A stretch of 22,764 bases of DNA from a virus, in IMG/VR virus record IMGVR_UViG_3300048013_000290, positions 1 through 22,764 of that record; one strand, given 5' to 3'. The position numbers and the translations under genes were made by a program. Shown piece after piece: positions 9,684 to 18,951 of this stretch; the first letter of the stretch is position 1; each line of letters begins with the position of its first letter. The notes beneath the pieces are model-generated. The model saw only the letters and a list, made by a program, of their open reading frames with translations, made no database searches and was not told the origin of the DNA.

Positions 9684-12600
9684 ATGGAAGACGAAGACAT
9701 CTTAGGGGTTGATCCTTTTGTAGATTTAAGCATAGAGGACAGAGAAGACCAGTTGGTTATATTGGCTGATAAATTAAAAAAACAGCGAGGTGGTGGGATG
9801 AGTAACTTTTCAATTAAAGATATTCAAAGCACTATTCCTGGTTTAAATCAAGATCAATTTCAAGAGGCTGTTGCCTGGGGAAACACATATAATAGAGGTC
9901 GTTATAAAGAGAGTGATGAGTTAAATTCAAAATTTAATAATTTATTTCCTGAGTTGGAGGGTGTTCAGTTTCCTGAATATGAAAACAACAATGGGTCTAT
10001 AAATGTAATTAACAGAGAAGTAAATCCTCAAAACGCACAAGATAAATGGGCACAAATTCAAGATGCCATAGACAAGGGGACTCAGTTATATAATAATCAG
10101 GGTCAGCCATGGATGCAAGGTGATGAAGGCGATGGAGTTATTACTAACCCAGGTCTTTTACCCGATGGCACTGATGAATCTATAAAAAAGAATCTTATCC
10201 AATATGGCCAGGTTCTTAAACACACTGACCCTCAATTCAATGAAAAATATCAAGCAGGTGTAGATCCATTTGAAGATCCTAGATCTGCATATGAATTTAC
10301 TAAGCAAGCAAGGAATTTTCAAGGGACAAAATTTAAAGTAAACGCATTAAGATACATTGCTGCTAACTACGATAAAAATCTGTATGATTTTGTAGATAAA
10401 AATGAGGATTTCTTTAGAATTATGCCTGAACTTCGTGAGGATGATGAATTCATGAAAATGTATAAATCTCATGAAGATGTAGCATCTAAATATTCAGATC
10501 ATTTAAAAACAAATTTCAGCGACCTACTAGAAGACGAAGCAAGAGATATGATGCAAACGATGAGGTTGTCTGGTGCCATGGGTATGGGAGGTGTGCCAGG
10601 AATGGGTCCTGGGTATCTTGACACTTCTATAGCAGTTGGTCTAGGAGGTGTAGTAGAGTCTGTAGGAAATTTAGCAGGAGGACTATTTGAATTTACTTCA
10701 AAGTATGGTATAAATGCTTTTCCTAAGGTTAAAATAGCAAAAGAAGTAGGTGAGTTATTTTTAAGTGATGAACAAAAAGAACAACAAAAAGAATTAGAAA
10801 GAGAGTATGACCAAAAAGTAGAAGAAGTAGCAGACAATATTTCTCATTTTTTCTCTTCAGACAACTGGAAAGATACAGCAATAGGTCAATATGCATATGT
10901 TCCTGATCAAGTAGCATCAGCAGATTTATCTGAAAACCCTATGTATATATTACCTATGACTTTAAAAACTGTAGGTGAAATGGCTCCTGCTATTGTTGCC
11001 GCTGCTTACACAGGCGGTGGAACTCTTGCTGCGGGTGCTGTGATGGGGGGTGACCAATTCTTCAAATCATATCATACTACAAATAAAGAAGCAAGAGAAT
11101 TAGGAGTCGATCCAGAAGACGCTGAAGCAATGGCATTAAGTATAGGTCTTGTTACTGGTGGTACAAGTGCTTTATTCAATAACCCTTTAGCAAGAAAAGG
11201 TGTTAGTGCCATGATGGGTATAAGAAACAGAGCCACAAGACAAGCGGTAAATACACTAGCAAGTACAGGAAGTAGATCAGCAGGAATTAAAGCCGGTACA
11301 AAAGCATATCTTAAGGAGGTTGGATCTGAAGAAGTTGAAGAACTTGTACAAGGAGGATTTGAAAATTATCAAAAATGGAAGTATGATCAAAGTACTCCAA
11401 ACCCAGTATATGGTGTAGATAAATTTATGTCTAAAGAAGAATTTACTAATACTCTTATTTTAACTGCAACAGCGACTACCTTGATGGCTAGTCCTAATTT
11501 AGGAGTGTCTTCAACTCAACTAGAAAAAGAAGCCTGGACCACAGCAGGATTAGATTATACAAATTTTGAGAAATCAGTACAAAAAGAATTAAAAAGAAAA
11601 AACCCTAAGTTCACTGAGGAAACTGCCCAAGGCATGTTGGAAAAGGCTAAAGTATATGAAACTATAGTTAAGCCACTAAAAGACTCAGGGGTTAAAATAA
11701 ATGAGATTACCGAACTGGCTGATGTTGTTTATAATTCTATGAATGCACCTAAAACACCTGATGCAGAAACTTCTGCTGAACCGACTGTTGAGGAAAAGCA
11801 AGCAGAAATTAAAAATGGTATACCTAAACAAGGTGCTATTGTTGATGGAGGTAAAGTTGTTTCTGTAATAGAAAACATAGGAGATAGTGCTACAGATTCT
11901 GATTTAAAAACTAAACTAGATAATATTCAAGGTAGAACTTTTAAAATGAAAAGAACTTCTCTTGAAACATTATACGAAACAAACAAAGAGTTTAAAAAGT
12001 TTGTTGATGAAAATCCTGACATGGTATATGATGGCAAGAATAAAAATGCTCCTGCTGTTATTGATAATGAAGGAAATGTTTTAGATGGAATGAAGCGATT
12101 GGCTGCTGCATATAACAGAGGTCAAAAAGGTATTAGAGTTTTTAATGAACAAGAAACTACCGTTTCAAAAGAAGAAGAAACTAATATCGTTAACGAGATA
12201 GATAATATAATTTCTCCTAAATCAGAAAACAACACTAATGAGTCTATAGATGATATAGAAAAAATTGGTAATCATTTTCAGAGAGTATTTAAAGGATCAT
12301 CGGTGTCTTTTGATCAACAATCTTTTGATACAGAGGCAAGAAGTAGAGGACTAGATCCTGCGAAAAACAAAGGTTTCAGAGATAGAAATACAAATCAAAT
12401 TTTTATAAACCCTAAACTTGCTACACTTGATACACCTATACATGAGTTTGCTCATATTTGGGAGGACATGTTGGCTGAAGTAAATCCAGATGCTCATAAA
12501 AAAGCAATGGCTTTAATAAAAGGCACAAAGTATCATAAAGATGCAGTTGCTAATGGTTATGGAGATAGGGCATTAAATGAGGCTTTGGTTCAGGCTATTG

Positions 12601-15600
12601 GTGAAAAGGGTGCAAAAATATTTAAAGATCCTAAAAGACAATCACAGTTTGAAAAAGTAATTGAACAAGTAAAACAAGCAATCAAACAGGCTTTGAACTT
12701 ACCGGCTGACGCAGACTTTGATATTAAAACAAGTAGTCTTGACGCTGTTATAAATTCTAGTGCAGAAAAAATTATGTCTGCTACTAGTATTGATCCTTCT
12801 AAAGAATCGATAGATATAGACGCTATTGATGCACAGAGATATAAAAACCCTGAGCGAGAAGCAATAAAAGAATTTAAGGCACTACAAGAAACAATACAGA
12901 ATGACCCAACACTATCACCAATTACTCCGGTAATGAAAGATGGTAAATATCAATTTAAGAAAAACAAAAAATCTGGGAAAATAAGTGTAAAGATTTCAGG
13001 AAAGTCTTATGCCTTGGTTAATGGAATTAATGAATATTTTGAAGGAACTGTAGAGGAAAAAGTAGACCAAATTGGTGACAGAATTGTAGATGAGTTTAAT
13101 GCTAACAAAGATGTTCCTGAAGTTGTTAAAGGTTTGGGATGGTATAAGGACTTACATCTGAAGATGAGAAATCTTTTTGGAGGTAGAACTAATTTCTTTG
13201 GTAGATTATTAGGAGCAACCTCAGGCCAGACTAATGTTGAGCAAAATTACAAATATGCTACGCAAGCCTTAGAAGCCTATTCAAAAGGAGCCTATGATAA
13301 ATACCTTGAAGAATATAAGGAGTTTATCGACAGAGTAGAACAATATGAAAATGAAGAAGAATTAAATCAATTCTTTAATGAGTATAAAGGTAGAGCAGTA
13401 AATGCTATAAAAAAACAAGGTAAAACTGGATACAACGAATCAAGAATAAAGCCTGATCCAAAAGACATTAACGAAACAAAAAGAAAGTTATTGAATCTAT
13501 GGCCAAAGGCTAATCCTTTATATAGAACTGATAATCCAAAAAAACTTTATGGAATTAATAGTCCTGCTACTGCAAAAGTTTTAGCAGGTATATGGCTACA
13601 ACAAACGCAACAGACTAAGACAAATAACTTTTATGAGAATGTTGTAGGTCTAACTACAAACCCTACTATTGATTTATGGGCTGCTCGTACAATTAGAAGA
13701 ATGATCTACGATGGTAATGTTGATAGATATAGAATTGCAGAAAGAGCGGAACAAGGAGTAGATGAAAGGGTTTATGCTGCTGAAGCAGGAGGTTTGTCAG
13801 ACTACCAACTTGCCGAAGAAGTAATTAAAAATGCGTCTAATAAATTAGGAATGGACCCGGATGATCTTCAAGCATACTTGTGGTTTGCTGAAAAAGATCT
13901 ATGGTTAAAGAATGGTTGGTCAAAAGGAACAGCCGCTAAAAAATCAGATTTTAGAGAAGAGGCTGATAAAAATGATATAAGCAGATATTATTTAGGTTTA
14001 AGTACGGAAAGAGATCAGTATACAGATCCTGTATTAGAAGCACAAGAAAATATTGAAATATTAAATCAGGAAAAAGAATCAATAACTAATGACTTGAGAG
14101 AGGGTGACCTTATTTCATTAAAGGTAAATACAACTCAAGGTCAGTACTTAATATATCCTGAAAGAAGTTTTGATGCAGAGATGATTGTAACAGCGGGTCA
14201 AGATATGACTCCTGTTTTAAGAAGAGCAATTGAATCAGCAAAGAAGCATGAACAAGAATCTGTATTCTTATCAGAGGTTTTACCTATTGATGAGAGAATG
14301 GATCCTGAAACTATGGAGAGAGAGTTGGCGAAAAAGCCAAACGCTAGACCCGCAGTAGAATTACAGTTTAGAACTCCAATGAGTTTCGAAGCAGCATCAG
14401 AATTTGCACAACAAAATTTAGACAAAGAAGGTGTGCAGATAGGTCCTGTTAAAACTGATATCTCAGGTTATACTTTTATAACTAATGAGAATGGAACTGA
14501 AGTTTTAGGTGTTAAATATCAATTTGTTCCTGAGTTTGTTTTTGAGAACGAAGAAGATATAACAGATGAAAACTTACATCAGGCGGTTGCTGATTGGGTT
14601 TCGAATGCACAAGAAACTAAATTAAATTTAGAGAATAACGAAAATGTTTTGTACTTTTACAACCATTATGTAGATACATTCGTTGCTCACAATAATCAAT
14701 ACAACGGAATCTTAAATAATATAGACAATGGATCAAAAGACATTTTTAAAGGCACTCGCAAGTCACGCACTAAACAATACTACCAATCCAAAGGATCAAG
14801 ACTTGAGCCAGGACAAGAAAGTTCAGGTGTCGATGCACAAAAACAACAAGATGAAGGAGATAGATCCCGCTTCTCTGGAACTGTTTCGAGAGATGATGGC
14901 GGATCGATTTCAGCAGTCGAACACCGAAGAATAGATCAGGCAAAACTACCTGATCAACTTACTAAATTACTTACTACATTAAGTGGACAAGGCATGGTGC
15001 CTTCTAAACTTATACCCGCAATTAAGATTTATTCTCAAAGAGTAGATGGTAAAGAAATATCTACTGAAGAAGCGAGAATGCTGCTTAATAAATTTATGGG
15101 ATCTGAAGGTTTCAGGCAGAGAGGTTTTGAGACAGGGTCTATTGAAAAAGGTAAAGATGGTGATGTAGGTAAGCAAGAAGTTTATGATTGGGTAAATGGA
15201 AACCCAAACTATTATGAGACTATGGATATGAAAGAAACCATGGATCTTGTAGTTGAAGACATAAATAATAGAGGAGGTTTCGAAAACGAGCAGGTTATAA
15301 AAGACTTACTTCAAGCAAATCCTACAATAAAAGAATTACCTAGAGTTCAACTTGCTAGACAGGCAGCACTTCATCACTATGGATTAAAAGTTAGTAAATT
15401 AAGATCAGATGGTGCTTCAGATGCAGAATTAGATTCTGTTATAGACACAATGGCTCAGATTGAGCGTGCTTTAGCAAAAGATGCTACGTTTGCAGGACAA
15501 GCCTCTGCCGCATTAAGATCTTGGACAGCACAAACAGCCGCTACATTAATTGACAGGACTGAACGTGCCATGGAGAAGTTCAACGAGGAAATGGACAATA

Positions 15601-17918
15601 AAAGTAAGTTTGGCCATTTTATTCATAGACTTTTTGGAGGTAAACAAAAATTAGAAAGCACAACACTATCATCAGATCAACGTGCAAAAATTGAAGAGTT
15701 ACACTCTATAATTAAAGACGCTCCTGCTAATAGTGAGTTGGCTAATGTTGCTATGAGATCTATGTATAAATATATGGATTCAGTATTGCCTTCTTACACA
15801 TGGCAAGATACATTCTTTGGTTTGCAATACGCAGCACTTTTATCAGGTGTTTCTACGCAAGTATTAAATGTGACATCAGGTAGTGCAAACATCGTGCTAC
15901 AACCGTTAATGGAAATGTCAAGGGTAGATAAAATCTTTACAGGAGGTTATTTCAACTTTATAAGAAAGATTGGTTCTGGTACCAATACAAAAGGTATGCA
16001 GCAAGGCTACAACATGGCTATTGATATCATGAAAAATGGTGCTAGAGTTGATAAATATCAAAACTCTGAAAGTACACCAGATGGTGGTCAGTACAATGTT
16101 TTAGAAACATCAGAATTTAAAGGTGGTAAAGCAAACCCTTACAACTACTACAAATATGTAGGTAGACTTTTAAATGCTACTGATAGATTTATAAGTAAGG
16201 TTGGTTATGAAGGTAGATACTATAATTATTTACTTGATCAATTAAGAAAAGATGGTGTACCTAAAAGTCAATTAAGACAAAGAGCATCAGACTTGTATTT
16301 AGCAACTGAAGTTAGTAGAAATGCAAAAGCAGAAATGGAGGCTCTTATGAATAGAATGCGTGAGGCTGATCCTAATACTGATTTTAGTAATATAGAAGTA
16401 GTAAGAGCAAGAGAATTAATGCATGAAGCACTTGCTAAAAAATATAGTGAAGATTTTATTAATAAGCCTGACTCTGAATTGGAAACAATGAAAGAGAAAG
16501 AAAACTTCGATGGTTCTTTAGAAGAATTTAAAGAATATATGAAGGCAATGAAAGAGGCGGAAATAAATGGAATAGCCGCTGACGCAAACCTTGCTAGTAA
16601 TGCACAGGTCTTTATAGATAATAGACCTGGTAGTTTTGCTCAACCTATTGCATTTGTTGCTGATAAAATACGTCAAGCATCTAATTCACAAAAAATAGGA
16701 TTTGGAGGAAAACTTATATTAAAATCTTTTGTACCATTTACAAGTATTATTGGATCTATTGGTGAATATATGATTGATGTAACTCCAGGAATTGGTATTG
16801 CTAGAGCATATATGTCAAAAGATGGACTTGGTGAAAAAGGATCAAGAATGCGAGACGAACAGATGTCTAGAGCATATTTTGGTACTATGTCTTTTATGGG
16901 TCTAGCGGCACTTGCGGCTATGGCATATGAAGACGATGACGATGATCCATTCTTTGAAGTAAGTGGCGGTGGTTATAACAACTCTAACCAGTACACTAGA
17001 AATGATATGAAAAACGCACCTCTTCCTCCATATACAGTTAAAGTAGGTAATGTAATGATGGACTACAGGAATATAATTCCTTTGTCTATTCCTTTGGCGA
17101 TCATAGGAAATTATATGGAAACACATAAAATGACTGGAGGTAAAGGAGAAGTGTTTGATGATATGATGAGCAGATTAACAATTGCATATGCGAACTCTGC
17201 AAATCTTATAATGGACTCTTCTGTATTAACTTCAGTAAAAGAATTATCAGAGGCTGTATTTGGACAGATCGATGGTCGTGGATCTCAGTATGATCCTAAT
17301 ACTGTTAGCGACTCTAGTTTAAGTAAAACAATGCAGCGTATTGGTAAAACAACCATAAGATCTGTAGGTGGAACTATAATGAGACCGTTGCCACAAAATC
17401 TTAATTTATTTAGACAGGTTACAAAAATATTTGATGCTAATTCATATAGTGCAGGAGATGCAAAAAATGCTCTGTTATATGCAGCAGGACTTAGTCAAAT
17501 AGCAGGTCAACCAAAAGTTGATGTGTTTGGTGAGCAGGCTAAAAGTTATCCAGGTGAAACAGTCATCCCTTATACTCATTGGTTAGGTTTAAGAGGTGAA
17601 GATCCTAGATGGTCATATATAGATAAATACAACGCTTATCCTGGTAAAATTCAAAATAGACCTATTCGAATAGGAAGAAACATGGAACCTTTAAACGATG
17701 AAAATTTATATCAACACCAAATAACTACTGGTCAAGAGTTTAGTAGACTGCTTAGTAATTATATGAAAGGTCGAGGTAAAATAAAGGATAAAATAATTAC
17801 CACTAGTGGTAGATCTCAAAGTATGCATAGAAGTAATATTCAAAAAATGTGGACAGCAGCCCAAGCAATATCAAAAAGAAAAAACATGAGTAATTGGAAA
17901 AAAAATAATCAACAATAA
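9684..17918 (+). CDS. Giant ejected polyvalent protein: ParB-like module, HExxH zincin peptidase, membrane segments (T7 gp16 position)
   Basis: 2744 residues, far longer than T7 gp16. In order: a soluble N-terminus (1-290); glycine-rich and hydrophobic segments (about 296-337 and 420-457) typical of phage internal virion proteins; a ParB/sulfiredoxin-like module (about 750-825) with DGMKRLAAA at 801-809; a zincin peptidase with HEFAHIW (H920, E921, H924) and a likely third ligand, E966, in NEALVQAIGE. A helical module (about 1150-1400) carries GWYKDL and PTIDLW (D1330). An alpha/beta module (about 1470-1640) and a linker (about 1680-1755) follow. The C-terminal part has an LLSGVSTQVLNVTSG segment near 2053-2067, FVPFTSIIGSIGEYM (about 2348-2362), a TM-like stretch (about 2396-2414) and IIPLSIPLAIIG (about 2463). 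ParB plus zincin plus such C-termini define the polyvalent proteins of phages and conjugative elements, thought to enter the host with the DNA. Ejection is inferred from gene order. Confidence 0.75.
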   Translation: MEDEDILGVDPFVDLSIEDREDQLVILADKLKKQRGGGMSNFSIKDIQSTIPGLNQDQFQEAVAWGNTYNRGRYKESDELNSKFNNLFPELEGVQFPEYENNNGSINVINREVNPQNAQDKWAQIQDAIDKGTQLYNNQGQPWMQGDEGDGVITNPGLLPDGTDESIKKNLIQYGQVLKHTDPQFNEKYQAGVDPFEDPRSAYEFTKQARNFQGTKFKVNALRYIAANYDKNLYDFVDKNEDFFRIMPELREDDEFMKMYKSHEDVASKYSDHLKTNFSDLLEDEARDMMQTMRLSGAMGMGGVPGMGPGYLDTSIAVGLGGVVESVGNLAGGLFEFTSKYGINAFPKVKIAKEVGELFLSDEQKEQQKELEREYDQKVEEVADNISHFFSSDNWKDTAIGQYAYVPDQVASADLSENPMYILPMTLKTVGEMAPAIVAAAYTGGGTLAAGAVMGGDQFFKSYHTTNKEARELGVDPEDAEAMALSIGLVTGGTSALFNNPLARKGVSAMMGIRNRATRQAVNTLASTGSRSAGIKAGTKAYLKEVGSEEVEELVQGGFENYQKWKYDQSTPNPVYGVDKFMSKEEFTNTLILTATATTLMASPNLGVSSTQLEKEAWTTAGLDYTNFEKSVQKELKRKNPKFTEETAQGMLEKAKVYETIVKPLKDSGVKINEITELADVVYNSMNAPKTPDAETSAEPTVEEKQAEIKNGIPKQGAIVDGGKVVSVIENIGDSATDSDLKTKLDNIQGRTFKMKRTSLETLYETNKEFKKFVDENPDMVYDGKNKNAPAVIDNEGNVLDGMKRLAAAYNRGQKGIRVFNEQETTVSKEEETNIVNEIDNIISPKSENNTNESIDDIEKIGNHFQRVFKGSSVSFDQQSFDTEARSRGLDPAKNKGFRDRNTNQIFINPKLATLDTPIHEFAHIWEDMLAEVNPDAHKKAMALIKGTKYHKDAVANGYGDRALNEALVQAIGEKGAKIFKDPKRQSQFEKVIEQVKQAIKQALNLPADADFDIKTSSLDAVINSSAEKIMSATSIDPSKESIDIDAIDAQRYKNPEREAIKEFKALQETIQNDPTLSPITPVMKDGKYQFKKNKKSGKISVKISGKSYALVNGINEYFEGTVEEKVDQIGDRIVDEFNANKDVPEVVKGLGWYKDLHLKMRNLFGGRTNFFGRLLGATSGQTNVEQNYKYATQALEAYSKGAYDKYLEEYKEFIDRVEQYENEEELNQFFNEYKGRAVNAIKKQGKTGYNESRIKPDPKDINETKRKLLNLWPKANPLYRTDNPKKLYGINSPATAKVLAGIWLQQTQQTKTNNFYENVVGLTTNPTIDLWAARTIRRMIYDGNVDRYRIAERAEQGVDERVYAAEAGGLSDYQLAEEVIKNASNKLGMDPDDLQAYLWFAEKDLWLKNGWSKGTAAKKSDFREEADKNDISRYYLGLSTERDQYTDPVLEAQENIEILNQEKESITNDLREGDLISLKVNTTQGQYLIYPERSFDAEMIVTAGQDMTPVLRRAIESAKKHEQESVFLSEVLPIDERMDPETMERELAKKPNARPAVELQFRTPMSFEAASEFAQQNLDKEGVQIGPVKTDISGYTFITNENGTEVLGVKYQFVPEFVFENEEDITDENLHQAVADWVSNAQETKLNLENNENVLYFYNHYVDTFVAHNNQYNGILNNIDNGSKDIFKGTRKSRTKQYYQSKGSRLEPGQESSGVDAQKQQDEGDRSRFSGTVSRDDGGSISAVEHRRIDQAKLPDQLTKLLTTLSGQGMVPSKLIPAIKIYSQRVDGKEISTEEARMLLNKFMGSEGFRQRGFETGSIEKGKDGDVGKQEVYDWVNGNPNYYETMDMKETMDLVVEDINNRGGFENEQVIKDLLQANPTIKELPRVQLARQAALHHYGLKVSKLRSDGASDAELDSVIDTMAQIERALAKDATFAGQASAALRSWTAQTAATLIDRTERAMEKFNEEMDNKSKFGHFIHRLFGGKQKLESTTLSSDQRAKIEELHSIIKDAPANSELANVAMRSMYKYMDSVLPSYTWQDTFFGLQYAALLSGVSTQVLNVTSGSANIVLQPLMEMSRVDKIFTGGYFNFIRKIGSGTNTKGMQQGYNMAIDIMKNGARVDKYQNSESTPDGGQYNVLETSEFKGGKANPYNYYKYVGRLLNATDRFISKVGYEGRYYNYLLDQLRKDGVPKSQLRQRASDLYLATEVSRNAKAEMEALMNRMREADPNTDFSNIEVVRARELMHEALAKKYSEDFINKPDSELETMKEKENFDGSLEEFKEYMKAMKEAEINGIAADANLASNAQVFIDNRPGSFAQPIAFVADKIRQASNSQKIGFGGKLILKSFVPFTSIIGSIGEYMIDVTPGIGIARAYMSKDGLGEKGSRMRDEQMSRAYFGTMSFMGLAALAAMAYEDDDDDPFFEVSGGGYNNSNQYTRNDMKNAPLPPYTVKVGNVMMDYRNIIPLSIPLAIIGNYMETHKMTGGKGEVFDDMMSRLTIAYANSANLIMDSSVLTSVKELSEAVFGQIDGRGSQYDPNTVSDSSLSKTMQRIGKTTIRSVGGTIMRPLPQNLNLFRQVTKIFDANSYSAGDAKNALLYAAGLSQIAGQPKVDVFGEQAKSYPGETVIPYTHWLGLRGEDPRWSYIDKYNAYPGKIQNRPIRIGRNMEPLNDENLYQHQITTGQEFSRLLSNYMKGRGKIKDKIITTSGRSQSMHRSNIQKMWTAAQAISKRKNMSNWKKNNQQ
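14728..14934 (+). other. Candidate overlapping ORF (68 codons) nested in the giant gene
   Basis: An ATG-initiated frame, shifted +1 relative to the host gene, runs 68 codons. Its end reads like a helix (KEIDPASLELFREMMADRF). By hand count the stretch 14761-14940 has 81 G/C in 180 bases, against 16/60 just before and 22/60 just after. In the main frame it encodes a low-complexity linker using codons otherwise rare here (CGC, TCC, CCC). No Shine-Dalgarno site precedes it. This could be overprinting or only a compositionally odd linker; the latter is at least as likely. Confidence 0.15.
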
Positions 17919-18358
17919 TGAGAGAAATTAATAAAATTATAGTTCATTGTACTGCTACACCTGAAGGCAGAAAAGTTTCAGTAGAGGAAATAGATTCATG
18001 GCATAAACAAAGAGGATGGTCACAGATTGGATATCATTATGTTGTTCAATTAGATGGTACAATAAATCCGGGGCGACCAATCACTATCACAGGTGCTCAT
18101 GTGAAAGGACATAATAAAGGTTCTATAGGTATAACATATGTGGGAGGAGTAGAATCTGAACGAGGTGAAGATGGTAAATGGATTGCAAAAGATACAAGAA
18201 CGGAAGCACAAAAAGACAGCCTAGAATATTTAGTTGGTTATCTTTGTGCTAGTTATCCAGGTGCTGAGGTATATGGTCATTGTGATTTCTCTTCCAAGGC
18301 CTGCCCTAGTTATGATGCTAAGTCTGAATACAAATCTATACAGGAAAAATATGTTTGA
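17918..18358 (+). CDS. N-acetylmuramoyl-L-alanine amidase, T7 lysozyme-like endolysin (Amidase_2)
   Basis: 146 residues, close to T7 lysozyme in length. It cuts the amide bond between N-acetylmuramic acid and L-alanine in peptidoglycan to release progeny. Zinc ligands line up with the family: H10 in IIVHCTAT, H121 in YGHCDF and C129 in KACPSYD. Y39 in GYHYVVQLDG and K127 match the T7 catalytic Y46 and K128. GAHVKGHNKGSIGI (59-72) is the usual Amidase_2 core strand. The start codon shares one base with the stop of the giant gene (TAATG), so translation is probably coupled. No signal peptide is seen, so export needs the holin encoded downstream. T7 lysozyme also inhibits its RNA polymerase; nothing here shows whether that applies. 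Confidence 0.95.
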   Translation: MREINKIIVHCTATPEGRKVSVEEIDSWHKQRGWSQIGYHYVVQLDGTINPGRPITITGAHVKGHNKGSIGITYVGGVESERGEDGKWIAKDTRTEAQKDSLEYLVGYLCASYPGAEVYGHCDFSSKACPSYDAKSEYKSIQEKYV

Positions 18359-18518
18359 TAATTTAGGTTACGAAGTAGCGATATCAGAAAGGTTTAGGAT
18401 TGGTCCATTATTAGGATGGGCATTTTATACTCCTGATGAACACGATGATTGTTATGAGTTAAATATTTATTTCATATTCATAATGTTACATATAAAATGG
18501 TGGGAAGGCGATGAATGA
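18351..18518 (+). CDS. Small hypothetical protein (55 aa) in the lysis cassette
   Basis: The real start is the ATG at 18351, behind AGGAAAAAT, overlapping the amidase end by 8 bases (ATGTTTGA). An upstream ATG at 18234 in the same frame would add 39 residues lying wholly inside the amidase gene and looking like a frame shadow. The 55-residue product begins MFDNLGYEVAISERF, has a central GPLLGWAFYTPDEHDD, and ends in aromatic and aliphatic text (LNIYFIFIMLHIKWW) that could be a short membrane-associated strand or helix. I know of no defined function. Its position between endolysin and a membrane protein suggests a lysis-linked role, which is only an inference. Confidence 0.6.
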   Translation: MFDNLGYEVAISERFRIGPLLGWAFYTPDEHDDCYELNIYFIFIMLHIKWWEGDE

Positions 18519-18813
18519 ATTATCTGACAAATCAGAAGTTAAATTAGATATCAAGACGTTAGTTGGTATTGTTATAGGTATTGTAACAATTGCAGGTATA
18601 TGGTTTGATTTAACTGCTAAAATATCTGAAATAGATAGTTCACTTGTAAGGTTAGAGTATAATCAAACGTTAAATGATGAGTTTAGAATTAAGTGGCCTA
18701 GAGGAGAAATGGGTGCTTTACCGGATGATGCAAAACAAGATTTAAGAATTGAGTATTTACAAAAAGAAATAGAAGAGTTGCAAGACTTAATAAAAGAATT
18801 AAAAAATGAGTGA
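18511..18813 (+). CDS. Single-TM coiled-coil membrane protein (100 aa), lysis cassette
   Basis: 100 residues, overlapping the previous gene by 8 bases (ATGAATGA). A transmembrane helix spans residues about 16-32 (TLVGIVIGIVTIAGIWF) after a short hydrophilic N-terminus. A WPRGEMGALPDDAKQDLRI segment (about 62-80) and a charged heptad-like helix (about 80-99, LQKEIEELQDLIKEL) follow. An N-terminal TM with a long outer coiled coil is the plan of inner-membrane spanins, but no lipoprotein partner with a lipobox is found nearby. A holin accessory or another membrane role is equally possible. Confidence 0.6.
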   Translation: MNELSDKSEVKLDIKTLVGIVIGIVTIAGIWFDLTAKISEIDSSLVRLEYNQTLNDEFRIKWPRGEMGALPDDAKQDLRIEYLQKEIEELQDLIKELKNE

Positions 18814-18946
18814 CACAAGTAGTAATAGCGGACCACAATTAAACGCATTAAGAAGTAACTATAATAAATTAGTTTCTAAAAAACTTTATTTATCAAAAAC
18901 CAAAAAAGTACAATGGGAATCTAAAAGAAGATTTGGTAGTATCTAA
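18806..18946 (+). CDS. Small basic hypothetical protein (46 aa)
   Basis: A 46-codon frame starting ATGAGTGA, which overlaps the previous gene by 8 bases in the same manner as the two preceding junctions and ends 5 bases before the next start. The product begins MSDTSSNSGPQL. Its second half is Lys/Arg-rich (KLVSKKLYLSKTKKVQWESK, then RRFGSI), with no membrane segment. The tight fit between neighbours and the repeated overlap form are the evidence that it is a real gene. The function is unknown; nucleic acid or membrane-surface binding would suit its charge but is not shown. Confidence 0.5.
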   Translation: MSDTSSNSGPQLNALRSNYNKLVSKKLYLSKTKKVQWESKRRFGSI

Positions 18947-18951
18947 AAGAA

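Noticed and set aside
10499-10917. Antisense ORFs within the giant gene
   Set aside because: The leucine/serine-rich, low-complexity text is explained by reverse-reading the Glu/Lys/Gln-rich coding strand.
18234-18350. Upstream extension (39 codons) of the 55-residue gene
   Set aside because: It lies wholly inside the amidase gene and its hydrophobic text looks like a frame shadow. The ATG at 18351 has an AGGAAA leader and the same 8-nt overlap as its neighbours.
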